The notes under the pieces are model-generated. The model made no database searches. It was not told the DNA's origin and was given only the letters and a program-made list of their open reading frames with translations. Of a stretch of 64,000 nt of DNA, positions 1-9,393 are shown piece by piece. The stretch is from Bacteroidia bacterium (lineage in GTDB: Bacteria > Bacteroidota > Bacteroidia > UKL13-3). A program made the translations under genes and the position numbers. Within the stretch, counting starts at the first letter, position 1. Each line of letters opens with the position of its first letter. The stretch covers positions 1 to 64,000 of the forward strand of contig JALONK010000010.1 of NCBI GenBank assembly GCA_025454975.1. The letters run 5' to 3'.

Positions 1-963
1 TTAAGTAATTGGTATGTTCGTTTAAGCAGAAGGCGGTTTTGGAAAGGAGAGATGAATGAAGACAAACAAGCAGCCTACGAAACATTACATGAATGTTTAA
101 CAACTGTATCAAAGTTGATGAGTCCATTTGCTCCATTTTTTAGTGATTGGGTATTTAAAAACTTAAATGCCAACCATGAATCGGTGCACTTAACAGATTT
201 ACCACAAGCAAATAATCAAGCAATTGACTTATTATTAGAAGATCAAATGGACTATGCACAACGCATCACTTCATTGGTTTTATCTATTCGCAAAAAGGAA
301 AATATTAAGGTTCGTCAGCCCTTGCAAAAAATACTGATTCCGGTAATTGATCCTGCAATTAAGGATGAAATAAAGCATGTGCAATCTTTAATTTTGGCAG
401 AGGTAAATGTTAAAGAATTAGCGTTTATTGATGAAATTGAAAAAAGCATCAAACCAAATTTCAGGGTATTAGGTAAAAAAGTAGGTGCTAAAATGAAGGC
501 TGCTGCTGAAGCAATATCCGGAATGACAAGCACCCAAATTAGCGAATTGGAACATCTGGGTAGTTTTGTTTTATCGGTTGATGGTGACCAAATTACTTTA
601 GTTACTGAGGATGTGGAAATTTTGTCGAAAGATATACCTGGTTATAAAGTGGCTGCTGAAGGCAAAATTACAGTTGCATTAGATATTGAAGTATCGGATG
701 AATTAAGACTGGAAGGCATTGCTCGTGAACTAGTTAGCAAATTACAACAAACCAGAAAAGAACAAGCTTTTGATGTAACTGACAAAATAAATGTTCGCAT
801 TGAACCCAATGCTTATATAAACGATGCGATAAATACTTATAAAACATATATTTGCAACGAAATTTTGGCGGTAAATCTTGAATTATCTGCAATTTCAGGC
901 CATTCGGCCGATATAGAAGTTGATGAAGTGCAGGTTTCCGTTCAAATGAACAAAGCTAATTAA
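1..963 (+). CDS. ileS: Isoleucyl-tRNA synthetase, C-terminal part (5' truncated by window edge)
   Basis: The frame is open from base 1, so the gene begins outside the window. The first codons read LSNWYVRLSRRRFWKGEM, the signature that opens the anticodon-binding region of isoleucyl-tRNA synthetases. The following 300 residues are the helical anticodon-binding domain and the C-terminal extension. The enzyme charges tRNA-Ile in the cytoplasm. The RRRFW form resembles the long, eukaryote-like class of IleRS, which is an inference because the catalytic HIGH and KMSKS region is not present. The stop lies 6 bp before the DksA-like gene, so the two are probably co-transcribed. Confidence 0.9.
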   Translation, partial: LSNWYVRLSRRRFWKGEMNEDKQAAYETLHECLTTVSKLMSPFAPFFSDWVFKNLNANHESVHLTDLPQANNQAIDLLLEDQMDYAQRITSLVLSIRKKENIKVRQPLQKILIPVIDPAIKDEIKHVQSLILAEVNVKELAFIDEIEKSIKPNFRVLGKKVGAKMKAAAEAISGMTSTQISELEHLGSFVLSVDGDQITLVTEDVEILSKDIPGYKVAAEGKITVALDIEVSDELRLEGIARELVSKLQQTRKEQAFDVTDKINVRIEPNAYINDAINTYKTYICNEILAVNLELSAISGHSADIEVDEVQVSVQMNKAN

Positions 964-969
964 TTCCTT

Positions 970-2121
970 ATGGCTAAAAAACCTATAAAAAAAGCAGCTA
1001 AGCCTGCAGTGAAGAAAGCAGCAGCTAAGAGCAAGGTAGCAGCAACTAAATCTGCTCCTAAAAAGGCAGCTAAACCTACTCCTAAAAAAGTAGTAAAAGC
1101 AGCGCCTAAAAAAGTAGTGAAACCGGTGGCTAAAAAAGCAGCTAAACCTACACCTAAAAAAGTAGTGAAAGTTGCGCCAAAGAAGGTAGTGAAACCGGCA
1201 GCTAAAAAAGTGGTGAAACCTGTGGTTAAAAAAGTAACAGCTAAACCTGCTCCTAAAAAAGCAAGTAAACCTGCTCCTAAAAAGGTGGTGAAGCCTGCGC
1301 CTAAAAAAGCAACTAAGCCTGCACCTAAAAAAGCAGCAAGTAAACCTACTCCAAAAAAAGTAGTAAAAGTTGCGCCTAAAAAAGTGGTGAAGCCTGCGCC
1401 TAAAAAAGTAACAGCCAAACCTGCACCTAAAAAAGTGGTGAAACCTGCTGCTAAAAAATCAGCAACTAAACCAATCGCAAAAAAACCTGAACCGGTAAAA
1501 GTTGTCGCCAAAGCCAAACCTGAAATTAAAGCACCTGCTAAAAAAGTAGTAGCAAAACCGGAAGTTAAACCGGCCAAGGTTGAAGCTAAACCTAAGGTTG
1601 AAGCCAAACCAAAAGTGGTTAAAACAACCCCTGCAAACGTTAGCCCAATCCAAAAAATACTTGAGAAAAAAGAAGCTGTTGAGCGTGCAGTTGCCGCTAA
1701 GCCCGTTCATTTTGAAGAGAAAAAAGATGCTTTAGAAAAAGCGACGGAAGCTAAGCGTTATAGTGATGCTGACCTTGCTGAATTTAAAGAAATTATCAAT
1801 AACAAATTAAGCATTGCAAGAAAAGAGCTTAATGATTTGGTTGACCAAATGCAAAACCCGGGAATAAATGCCGGTGATGATACTGATAATTCATATAAAA
1901 CTTTGGAAGATGGTTCATCAACCCAAGAAAAAGAATATATCGCTCAACTTGCTGCACGTCAGAAAAAATTTATTGAAAACCTTGAGAATGCTTTGGTTCG
2001 TGTTGAAAATAAAACCTATGGTATTTGTAAGGTAACCGGTAAATTGATACCTAAAGAAAGATTGCGTGCAGTGCCTCATACTACGCTAAGTATGGAAGCT
2101 AAATTGCAGCAATATAAATAA
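970..2121 (+). CDS. DksA/TraR-like protein with a long Lys/Ala/Pro-rich N-terminal tail
   Basis: The last 120 residues (from about R263) match the DksA/TraR-like proteins found between ileS and lspA in Bacteroidota: a helical hairpin followed by YGICKVTGKLIPKERLRAVP. DksA-family proteins bind in the RNA polymerase secondary channel. Only one cysteine (C353) is present, so no four-cysteine zinc site can form; this reduced form is usual in the phylum as far as I recall. The unusual part is residues 3 to about 221, a low-complexity tail of PKKVVKPA-type units resembling eukaryotic histone H1 tails. The tail is probably unstructured and could bind nucleic acid. ATG at 970 follows the ileS stop by 6 bp; a terminator follows. 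Confidence 0.85.
   Translation: MAKKPIKKAAKPAVKKAAAKSKVAATKSAPKKAAKPTPKKVVKAAPKKVVKPVAKKAAKPTPKKVVKVAPKKVVKPAAKKVVKPVVKKVTAKPAPKKASKPAPKKVVKPAPKKATKPAPKKAASKPTPKKVVKVAPKKVVKPAPKKVTAKPAPKKVVKPAAKKSATKPIAKKPEPVKVVAKAKPEIKAPAKKVVAKPEVKPAKVEAKPKVEAKPKVVKTTPANVSPIQKILEKKEAVERAVAAKPVHFEEKKDALEKATEAKRYSDADLAEFKEIINNKLSIARKELNDLVDQMQNPGINAGDDTDNSYKTLEDGSSTQEKEYIAQLAARQKKFIENLENALVRVENKTYGICKVTGKLIPKERLRAVPHTTLSMEAKLQQYK
985..1632 (+). repeat. Degenerate tandem repeat coding for the Lys/Ala/Pro tail
   Basis: This stretch is built from irregular units of about 24 to 30 bases centred on cctaaaaaagtagtgaaa and variants. They encode PKKVVK, PKKAAK, PKKATK and similar units. The units differ by synonymous and conservative changes, which points to old slippage or unequal crossover followed by drift rather than a recent expansion. 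Length variation between strains is likely here. The long open frame on the opposite strand is a by-product of this composition. Confidence 0.8.
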
Positions 2122-2141
2122 CTAAAATAATACACATAATG

Positions 2142-2174
2142 AAGCCGACTTCTTTACCGAGGTCGGCTTTTTTT
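2142..2174 (+). terminator. Intrinsic terminator after the ileS-DksA unit
   Basis: Arms aagccgac (2142-2149) and gtcggctt (2162-2169) form a perfect 8-bp stem followed by a run of T. It lies 20 bp after the stop of the DksA-like gene. Confidence 0.85.
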
Positions 2175-2256
2175 ATGCCATAAGAAACATAAAGGCACAA
2201 TATTTTGGTATTACACCACCAAGTCAGTTAACTTTACTACTTTAAAACTATCCGAA

Positions 2257-5200
2257 ATGAGGAAATCACTTAAATGTATTTTGCTTTTGCTTATAGGTTA
2301 CATGTTAAACTGCAACACATTGTACGCCCAAACTATAAGTGCTCCCTCTGCCGAAAAAATTGAGCATGTTACCATTATTCATCGTGATACTTTAATTGAT
2401 AATTATTTTTGGATGCGTGATAAATACAGTGCCGAAGTCGTAAATTATTTATACGCCAACAATGCTTATTCAGATGTATTAATGAAGCCAACCAACCTGC
2501 TTCAAAAGGTTATTTATGATGAGATGCGAGAACGAATAGTTGAAAGTAGAGACTCGAAACCAAGAAAAGAAAAGAACTATTATTACTACACCCGAACGAT
2601 TAAAGACAAAGACTATCCCATAATTTTCAGGAAAAAAGATTCAATAACGTCAGGTGAACAATTGGTAATTGACATGAATAAGATTGCGGAAGAATATATG
2701 TACTTTTCGTTAATGGCTTCTGATGTTAGTCCGAATCAAGAACTATATGCATACGGTATTGATAGTAAAGGAAATAATATTGGAAAACTATTTATTAAAC
2801 ATATTGATTCCGATAGTTTGTTGTTGATAGATACAATTCCTGCTATAACCGGCATGATTTGGGGCAAAACAAGCGACTTTATTTATTATACGGTTCCTGA
2901 AGCAAAAACTAATCGCTCATATCGAATTTATCGTCATATACTTGGTACTCATTATAGCACGGATGAATTAGTTTTAGAAGAGTTAGATCCAACCTTTCAA
3001 ATTGGGATGAGTACTTCAGCTTCTGAAGCATTTTTGTTTTTTTCAATTACTAAAACAGAAAGTGATGAAATATACTACATCTCGTCATCGGATAAAACAA
3101 ATAAACCAACACTTTACCTTAAACGACAGCCTAAATTATTGTACAGCCTAGAGCATTACTCGGGTAATGAATTTTATATCAGCACCAATTACCAAGCAAT
3201 AAATTTTTCGTTTGTTAAATCAGCCATCAATAATAATAACCCAAAAGCATGGCAAGCTATTATTCCGGGTCGTAAAGATATCTTATTAGAAGATGTTACG
3301 CTCCTGAAAAATGCAATGATATACAAGGAAAGAGAACAAGCACAACAACGGATAATTATTAAAAATCTTTTATTAAACAAGTATGACACCATAAAAGCTC
3401 CTTTAAAAATTTATTCATGTAGCTATAATATTCCTGAATATGATTACGAGTTGTCGAACGTAATTACTTATAGTATCACAAATGATATTGAGCCTGCCGC
3501 AACTTATGAATATGATTTAACCAGCAAACAAACTAAATTTATTGAAAGGGATAGTTTAAATGTACCTTACGAATCATCTAATTATGAAACCAAACGAATT
3601 TTTGCAAAGGCTAACGATGGCAACTTAATCCCTATAACCCTAGCCTACAAAAAAGGAATACAGTTAAACGGGAATAATCCATTGCTACTGGTATCATATG
3701 GGAGTTATGGTTCGCCTTCTCTACCGGGTTTTTCATCTACCGAAATAAGTTTTCTCGACAGAGGAATCATACTTGCAACAGCTCATATTAGGGGTGGCAA
3801 CGATTTAGGTATACAATGGTATGAAGATGGAAAACTTTTAAAAAAGAAAAATACATTTACTGATTTTATTACCTGTGCCGAATTCCTGATTCAGCAGAAA
3901 TATACACGCGCCGAAAAACTGGCAATACAAGGCGGTTCCGCCGGCGGATTGTTAATGGGAGCAGTTGTAAATATGCGCCCTGATTTATTTAAGTGTGTTG
4001 TTGCAAACGTACCTTTTGTTGATGTTATAAATACCATGTTGGATGAATCCATTCCATTAACAACTTTTGAATTTGAAGAATGGGGTAATCCAAAGAATAA
4101 GATTTATTACGACTACATGAAGTCGTATTCACCCTATGATAATGTAAAAGCACAAAATTATCCGCACATGTTGGTTACTGCGGGATATAATGATGCTCAA
4201 GTTGGATATTGGGAGCCGGCCAAATGGGTTGCTAAACTTCGAGAGCTGAAAACAGATACTAACCAAATATTATTTAAAACTAACATGGAAGGCGGTCACC
4301 GCGGCGCTTCCGGAAGGTACTCGGCACTAAAAGAAAGAGCATATGAGCTGGCATTTATTATGCATCATTTAGGAATAAAAGAAAACTACCTTACACTTAA
4401 AGGCAAAGTAATTAATGAAAATAATGAACCCATTGAATATGCCAACATATATATAGAAGGCGTTGGAACAGGAACCAATAGTAATACAGAAGGAGAATTT
4501 AGTTTACGCATAAAAAGTACCGACAACTTGGTAATCGTATTTCAAAGTATTGGATATGAAAAAAAGCGAGTGAAAATTGATATGAATGTTCGCTCGAATG
4601 ATTTGGTGGTAAAATTAAGGAGTGATAATGTATTATTAAAAACAGCATTTATTACTACAGATGGTAAAGATCCTGCTTTAGGCATTATGAAAAAAGCCAT
4701 TAAAATGAGGGCTGAAAATAACGCACAAGTGAAGGGTTTTTCTTCGGATGTATACATGAGGAGTACAGTTAAACTACAAGAAATTCCTAAGAAAATTCCG
4801 GCCTTTTTAAAATTGGCTAGTAATGGCGAAAAAATTGACTCTACTTTATTAGGCGTAGTGTATTTATCAGAATCTGTAGCTAAATATCATTATGAAAAAC
4901 CTGACAAGGTGAAAGAAACCATGATTGCATCACGGGTAGCAGGAGCAAAACAAGGATTTAGTTTCAATCGGGTTGAAGATGTTTTTGTTAACTTTTATAA
5001 CCCTACTATTTCATTGGCTTATTATAGTGAACGACCATTTGTATCGCCTGTTGCACCATTGGCCATGCTTAGTTATACTTATAAATTTAAAGGAGCTTTT
5101 ACAGTTGATGGAACAGAAATATACAAAATTGAGGTGATTCCGCTTAGAAAAGGTGATCCCTTGTTTAATGGTTATATTTATATCAGCAGTAATAAATATC

Positions 5201-6834
5201 AAATAAACGGTGTTGATTTATTTTTAACCAAAGACGCCCAAATTGCTTTCGTTGATACCGTTTTTATTCAACAAGAAACTACCAATGAAAATAATATCCT
5301 AATGCCATTACAACTAAAATTGTTTAGTCATATTAAAGTATTTGGCTTTAAAGCTACTGATATGAGCGTGGCTACAATGAGTAACTATAAAGTTAACGAA
5401 GCCTTTAATAAAAACTTTTTTACGTATGAGGTATTTAACATTGCTAAAGGTGCTAATAAAAAAGATACCAACTATTGGAACTCAACACGAACGATTGTAT
5501 TAACTGATGAAGAAGACCATCATTACCGCAAATCAGATAGTATTTATGCAGCACATCATACACCTGAATATTTAGATAGTATGAACAGAATAAGGAATAA
5601 ATTTAAATGGAAAGATTTATTGTTTAATGGATATTCCTATTCAAAATCAAATGATACAATTTATAATGCTTTAAACTTTAACAGTCTTCCGTTTTCGTTC
5701 GGTTTTAATACAGTAGAAGGTGTATATTTTAATTATCGGATGAACATCGTTCGCTACCAATATACCAATGGTCGTTATCGTATAATTACTCCAATCCTCA
5801 GGTATGGATTTTCAAATGATAATCTTGCGGGTGGACTTTCCTATTTTAGATCATTAGCAGATAAAAACGCCTCCTCGATTTCCTTTACTGCCGGCCGTTA
5901 CATACAACAATACAATCAATTCGAACCGATAAACCCATTCCTAAATACATTATATACCTTATTAGATAGAAACAATTACGCTAAACTACTTCAAAAAGAT
6001 ATGTTTTCTGTAACCTATAAAACAGAACTCATAAATGGTTTATACACTTCGCTTAATACACAATTTTTTCAACGAACAGCATTAACAAATAATAACAACT
6101 TTTCATTTTATAGTGACGAAGAAAGAACATTTACATCTAATAATCCTCAACAACCAAATAACGATGCAAAGGCATTTAACACACACAGTGGAGTTGAATA
6201 TAAAATAGCAATTCATTATATCCCTAAACAACGTTTCGAAAGTTATCCTGCTTATCGAAGTCTTATCCCGGGTAAGTATCCCGACTTCTATTTATCATTT
6301 AAACAAGGTATTGCCATTGATGGTGCTTCATTTAATTACCAGTTGTTAGAAGGTGGCGCAGGTAAAGATATTGACGCGAAATTATTAGGGGTATTAAAAA
6401 TTGATATTAATGCGGGTTGGTTTATACACTCACGTAGTCAATTGTTTGCCGACTACAAACATTTTAATGGCAACCAGACGTTGTTTTTATCAAACCCGGA
6501 TAATAACAACACAATTGTAGATGGATTAAGAAGCCGACTTACAGGTTTTCAAGCGTTGAGTTATTATGGTCTAAGCACCAATAAACCATTTGTGGAAATT
6601 CATGCAGCACATAACTTTCGAAGCTTCTTTCTTGGAAAAATTCCTTTGTTAAGAAAAACATTTGCCCAAGAAGTAATAGGTATAAATTTTCTTCAAGTGG
6701 AGGATATTCAATATAGTGAGTTTTATGTAGGACTTACTAATTTCTTTAGTGTTTTAAGGGTTGATGCAGGAACAATTTTATCCGACCAAACAAACAATAA
6801 TTGGTTTATTAGACTTGGATTAAAAATTAACTAA
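2257..6834 (+). CDS. Fusion of secreted oligopeptidase B-type S9 protease with CarboxypepD_reg and DUF5686 outer-membrane barrel
   Basis: The single open frame codes for 1525 residues. Residues 1-25 are a signal peptide ending in LYAQ. Residues 30 to about 705 are a full S9A peptidase: an N-terminal propeller region, then nucleophile S561 in GGSAGG, D646 in AGYNDAQV and H681 in GGHRGASGR. The 85- and 35-residue spacings equal those of oligopeptidase B. From about residue 711 a CarboxypepD_reg fold starts (GKVINENNEPIEYANIY), and from about 800 to the end the protein resembles DUF5686, thought to be an outer-membrane barrel. The DUF5686 part has no signal peptide of its own at the junction. 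I infer a periplasmic or surface peptidase tethered to a barrel. These are normally separate proteins. Confidence 0.85.
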   Translation: MRKSLKCILLLLIGYMLNCNTLYAQTISAPSAEKIEHVTIIHRDTLIDNYFWMRDKYSAEVVNYLYANNAYSDVLMKPTNLLQKVIYDEMRERIVESRDSKPRKEKNYYYYTRTIKDKDYPIIFRKKDSITSGEQLVIDMNKIAEEYMYFSLMASDVSPNQELYAYGIDSKGNNIGKLFIKHIDSDSLLLIDTIPAITGMIWGKTSDFIYYTVPEAKTNRSYRIYRHILGTHYSTDELVLEELDPTFQIGMSTSASEAFLFFSITKTESDEIYYISSSDKTNKPTLYLKRQPKLLYSLEHYSGNEFYISTNYQAINFSFVKSAINNNNPKAWQAIIPGRKDILLEDVTLLKNAMIYKEREQAQQRIIIKNLLLNKYDTIKAPLKIYSCSYNIPEYDYELSNVITYSITNDIEPAATYEYDLTSKQTKFIERDSLNVPYESSNYETKRIFAKANDGNLIPITLAYKKGIQLNGNNPLLLVSYGSYGSPSLPGFSSTEISFLDRGIILATAHIRGGNDLGIQWYEDGKLLKKKNTFTDFITCAEFLIQQKYTRAEKLAIQGGSAGGLLMGAVVNMRPDLFKCVVANVPFVDVINTMLDESIPLTTFEFEEWGNPKNKIYYDYMKSYSPYDNVKAQNYPHMLVTAGYNDAQVGYWEPAKWVAKLRELKTDTNQILFKTNMEGGHRGASGRYSALKERAYELAFIMHHLGIKENYLTLKGKVINENNEPIEYANIYIEGVGTGTNSNTEGEFSLRIKSTDNLVIVFQSIGYEKKRVKIDMNVRSNDLVVKLRSDNVLLKTAFITTDGKDPALGIMKKAIKMRAENNAQVKGFSSDVYMRSTVKLQEIPKKIPAFLKLASNGEKIDSTLLGVVYLSESVAKYHYEKPDKVKETMIASRVAGAKQGFSFNRVEDVFVNFYNPTISLAYYSERPFVSPVAPLAMLSYTYKFKGAFTVDGTEIYKIEVIPLRKGDPLFNGYIYISSNKYQINGVDLFLTKDAQIAFVDTVFIQQETTNENNILMPLQLKLFSHIKVFGFKATDMSVATMSNYKVNEAFNKNFFTYEVFNIAKGANKKDTNYWNSTRTIVLTDEEDHHYRKSDSIYAAHHTPEYLDSMNRIRNKFKWKDLLFNGYSYSKSNDTIYNALNFNSLPFSFGFNTVEGVYFNYRMNIVRYQYTNGRYRIITPILRYGFSNDNLAGGLSYFRSLADKNASSISFTAGRYIQQYNQFEPINPFLNTLYTLLDRNNYAKLLQKDMFSVTYKTELINGLYTSLNTQFFQRTALTNNNNFSFYSDEERTFTSNNPQQPNNDAKAFNTHSGVEYKIAIHYIPKQRFESYPAYRSLIPGKYPDFYLSFKQGIAIDGASFNYQLLEGGAGKDIDAKLLGVLKIDINAGWFIHSRSQLFADYKHFNGNQTLFLSNPDNNNTIVDGLRSRLTGFQALSYYGLSTNKPFVEIHAAHNFRSFFLGKIPLLRKTFAQEVIGINFLQVEDIQYSEFYVGLTNFFSVLRVDAGTILSDQTNNNWFIRLGLKIN

Positions 6835-6884
6835 TCTGTTAAAAAACATACAACTTTACAATACTTTGTTAATTTTGTCATGAT

Positions 6885-7487
6885 ATGGAAAAACAATCAA
6901 AATTAAAATTTTACATCCTACCGGTTTTGTTGATAGGCCTAATATTAGTGATAGATCAAGCTGTGAAGTTCTACATTAAAAAACATTTCTTTTTAGGAGA
7001 AGAAGTTCATGTGTTTGGCGACTGGTTTAGGATTCATTTTACCGAAAACTACGGTATGGCATTTGGATTAGAATTCGGAGGTAAAACTGGTAAAATTTTA
7101 TTAACCGCCTTTAGAATTGTAGCCGTAGCATTTATAGCTTGGTATATATGGGATATGGGCACCAAGAAAAATGATAGATTTTATGCTATTGCATGGTCGC
7201 TAATTTTAGCAGGTGCTTTAGGTAATATTATTGATAGTGTATTTTATGGTGTATATTTTGGATATGATACTTGGTTTCATGGTCGTGTAGTTGATATGTT
7301 TTATTTCCCTATCATTCAAACAACTATTCCGGAAAGCTGGCCATTTTGGGCTGGAGAAAGTTTCGAATTTTTCCGACCGGTATTTAATGTGGCAGATGCT
7401 TCAATAACCATAGGTTTTATATTAATTGTACTTGGACAAACGTCTTTGTTAGGAAGAAAAGATCGTTCATTATACAGAAGTAGTTAA
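6885..7487 (+). CDS. lspA: Lipoprotein signal peptidase (signal peptidase II)
   Basis: This inner-membrane aspartyl protease cuts the signal peptide of prolipoproteins ahead of the lipid-modified cysteine. The 200-residue protein has four hydrophobic segments (about 9-26, 70-90, 98-116, 165-185). The catalytic aspartates are D117 in GNIID and D171 in FNVADASI, the usual pair. An extra loop at about 120-165 makes it longer than the E. coli enzyme (about 165 residues), as is common in Bacteroidota. Several lipoproteins in this window (gldJ and those at 38.0, 44.4 and 57.4 kb) would be substrates. ATG at 6885. The M24 aminopeptidase follows by 15 bp. Confidence 0.95.
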   Translation: MEKQSKLKFYILPVLLIGLILVIDQAVKFYIKKHFFLGEEVHVFGDWFRIHFTENYGMAFGLEFGGKTGKILLTAFRIVAVAFIAWYIWDMGTKKNDRFYAIAWSLILAGALGNIIDSVFYGVYFGYDTWFHGRVVDMFYFPIIQTTIPESWPFWAGESFEFFRPVFNVADASITIGFILIVLGQTSLLGRKDRSLYRSS

Positions 7488-7502
7488 TTACAATATTTGC
7501 AT

Positions 7503-8795
7503 ATGAAAAGATATAAGTTACTCTCAAATCAAGTATTTATTGAGAATAGAAAACGTTTTGCTTCAACTTTAGCTAAAAATAGTATAGCCATATTTAACAG
7601 CAACGAAGTAATTCCCAAAAATGGTGATGCTTATTACGACTTTAAGCAGAATAGTGATATGTTTTGGTTAACCGGAATTGATCAGGAAGAATGTGCTGTT
7701 GTAATTTTTCCGGATTGTGCAATTCCTGCTTATCGTGAAGCCTTATTTATAAAACGTACCAACGAACATATTGCGGTTTGGGACGGACATAAATATACTA
7801 AACAAGAAGCCACTGAGGCATCAGGCATCGAAAATGTTTTTTGGATGGATGAATTTGATGGCATGATCAGAGCAATCGTAAATATGGCTGAACGCATCTA
7901 TTTAAATACTAATGAAAATGATAGAGCCAGCAGCACTGTGCCATATAAAGACTTACGATTTATTGATGAAATGAGGCAACGATTCCCATTACATCAATAT
8001 GAACGAGCAGCTCCAATGCTTCAACGATTAAGAAGTGTTAAATCAACACTTGAAATTGAATACATGAAACACGCCATTGAAATTTCTAATCAGATGTTTT
8101 TACGTGTTTTAAAATTTGTTAAACCCGGTGTAAAAGAATATGAAATAGAAGCGGAAGTTATACATGAATTTATCAGAAATGGGGCTCGGGGACATAGTTT
8201 CTCACCAATTGTTGCTGCCGGTAAAAATGCTTGTACCCTACACTATATTGATAATGCTGATACTTGTAACGATGGCGATTTGTTATTGTTGGATACAGGC
8301 GCCGAATATGGTAATTATATCAGCGACATGACAAGGACCTTTCCTATTAACGGTAAATTTACTGCGCGACAAAAAGCCGTTTATAATGCAGTTTTAAGAG
8401 TAATGCGTGCAGCTAAAAGTATGTTAAAACCAGGAGTTATGTTAATGGAATATCATGCTGAAGTTTGTAAAATAATGGAACAAGAACTAATACAATTAGG
8501 TTTGATTTCAGTTGATGACATTAAAAATCAAAATCCGGCGTGGCCTGCATTTAAAAAATATTTTATGCATGGCACTTCTCACTTTTTAGGTTTAGATGTG
8601 CATGATGTTGGTATGAGGTATGAACCCATGAAAGCAGGCATGATGTTTAGTTGTGAGCCCGGCATTTATATTCCTGAAGAAGGAATTGGCATACGATTAG
8701 AAAATGAAATTCTTATCACTGATAATGGCTGCATTGATTTAATGGAACATATCCCTATTGAAGCCGATCATATTGAAACATTAATGCACCAGTAA
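7503..8795 (+). CDS. Xaa-Pro aminopeptidase (M24B, aminopeptidase P family)
   Basis: This is a cytoplasmic metallopeptidase that removes the N-terminal residue ahead of proline. The N-terminal creatinase-like domain spans about residues 1-170 and the pita-bread catalytic domain about 175-430. The dimetal ligands are visible: D264 and D275 in DTGAEYGNYISDMTRTF, H in HGTSHFLGLDVHD, E in CEPGIYIP and E in RLENEIL. The spacing of 11 between the two aspartates is as in E. coli PepP. I place the start at ATG 7503; a TTG two codons upstream (7497) is in frame but less likely. It is probably co-transcribed with lspA. Confidence 0.9.
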   Translation: MKRYKLLSNQVFIENRKRFASTLAKNSIAIFNSNEVIPKNGDAYYDFKQNSDMFWLTGIDQEECAVVIFPDCAIPAYREALFIKRTNEHIAVWDGHKYTKQEATEASGIENVFWMDEFDGMIRAIVNMAERIYLNTNENDRASSTVPYKDLRFIDEMRQRFPLHQYERAAPMLQRLRSVKSTLEIEYMKHAIEISNQMFLRVLKFVKPGVKEYEIEAEVIHEFIRNGARGHSFSPIVAAGKNACTLHYIDNADTCNDGDLLLLDTGAEYGNYISDMTRTFPINGKFTARQKAVYNAVLRVMRAAKSMLKPGVMLMEYHAEVCKIMEQELIQLGLISVDDIKNQNPAWPAFKKYFMHGTSHFLGLDVHDVGMRYEPMKAGMMFSCEPGIYIPEEGIGIRLENEILITDNGCIDLMEHIPIEADHIETLMHQ

Positions 8796-8825
8796 TATGT
8801 ACTAATTGAAACTTCTTAACTCAGC

Positions 8826-9326
8826 ATGGTTTCGTTAAAAGCATCTATAGATAAATTCGACAGCGAACTTTGGTATTATCATGTGATTATACCTGCTGCT
8901 AAAGTTAAAAGTTTCATTAAGGAAAATAAGAGGGTAGTTTGTACTGTAAATAAAACCATCTCAATACAGGCAGCATTAATGCCAAATGGCAAAGGCAATT
9001 ATTTTATTCTACTTAACCAAGAGGTTCGAAAAAAACTGAAATTATCCTTGGGCGATGAAGTGCTTATTGAACTATCAAAAGATGAAAGTGAATATGGTAT
9101 GCCTTTTCCACAAGAATTGGAAACTTTATTAGAACAGGATGAAGAAGGCAGGCTGTTGTTTCAAAAATTAACAAAAGGTAAACAACGTACATTAATTTAT
9201 ATTATAGCTAAACCTAAATCAATTGATTTAAGAATACGAAATGCTATTGGTGTAATTACTCATTTAAAATTAACCCAAGGTAAAATTGACTATAAACAGT
9301 TAAATGATACCATAAAAAGCATTTAA
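8826..9326 (+). CDS. DUF1905 / YdeI-type protein
   Basis: The 166-residue cytoplasmic protein has two recognisable parts. Residues 8-80 form a DUF1905 beta-barrel-like domain with the typical ending KKLKLSLGDEVLIELSKD. Residues 95-166 form a helical YdeI/OmpD-associated segment, here running GKQRTLIYIIAKPKSIDLR. Members of this family have been linked to bacteriocin or antimicrobial-peptide tolerance, but the molecular activity is unknown and I do not assign one. ATG 8826 lies 30 bp after the aminopeptidase gene and is on the same strand. Confidence 0.7.
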   Translation: MVSLKASIDKFDSELWYYHVIIPAAKVKSFIKENKRVVCTVNKTISIQAALMPNGKGNYFILLNQEVRKKLKLSLGDEVLIELSKDESEYGMPFPQELETLLEQDEEGRLLFQKLTKGKQRTLIYIIAKPKSIDLRIRNAIGVITHLKLTQGKIDYKQLNDTIKSI

Positions 9327-9393
9327 CAATCTTATCATACATTACTAAAATTAATAGCAATAACTTTTCTGTATTACAACTACTTTCGTTGAT

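Noticed and set aside
960..1607. 215-residue open frame on the minus strand, rich in Phe, Gly, Ala, Leu and Thr
   Set aside because: It is the mirror image of the Lys/Ala/Pro repeat region of the DksA-like gene; the composition keeps the opposite strand free of stops.
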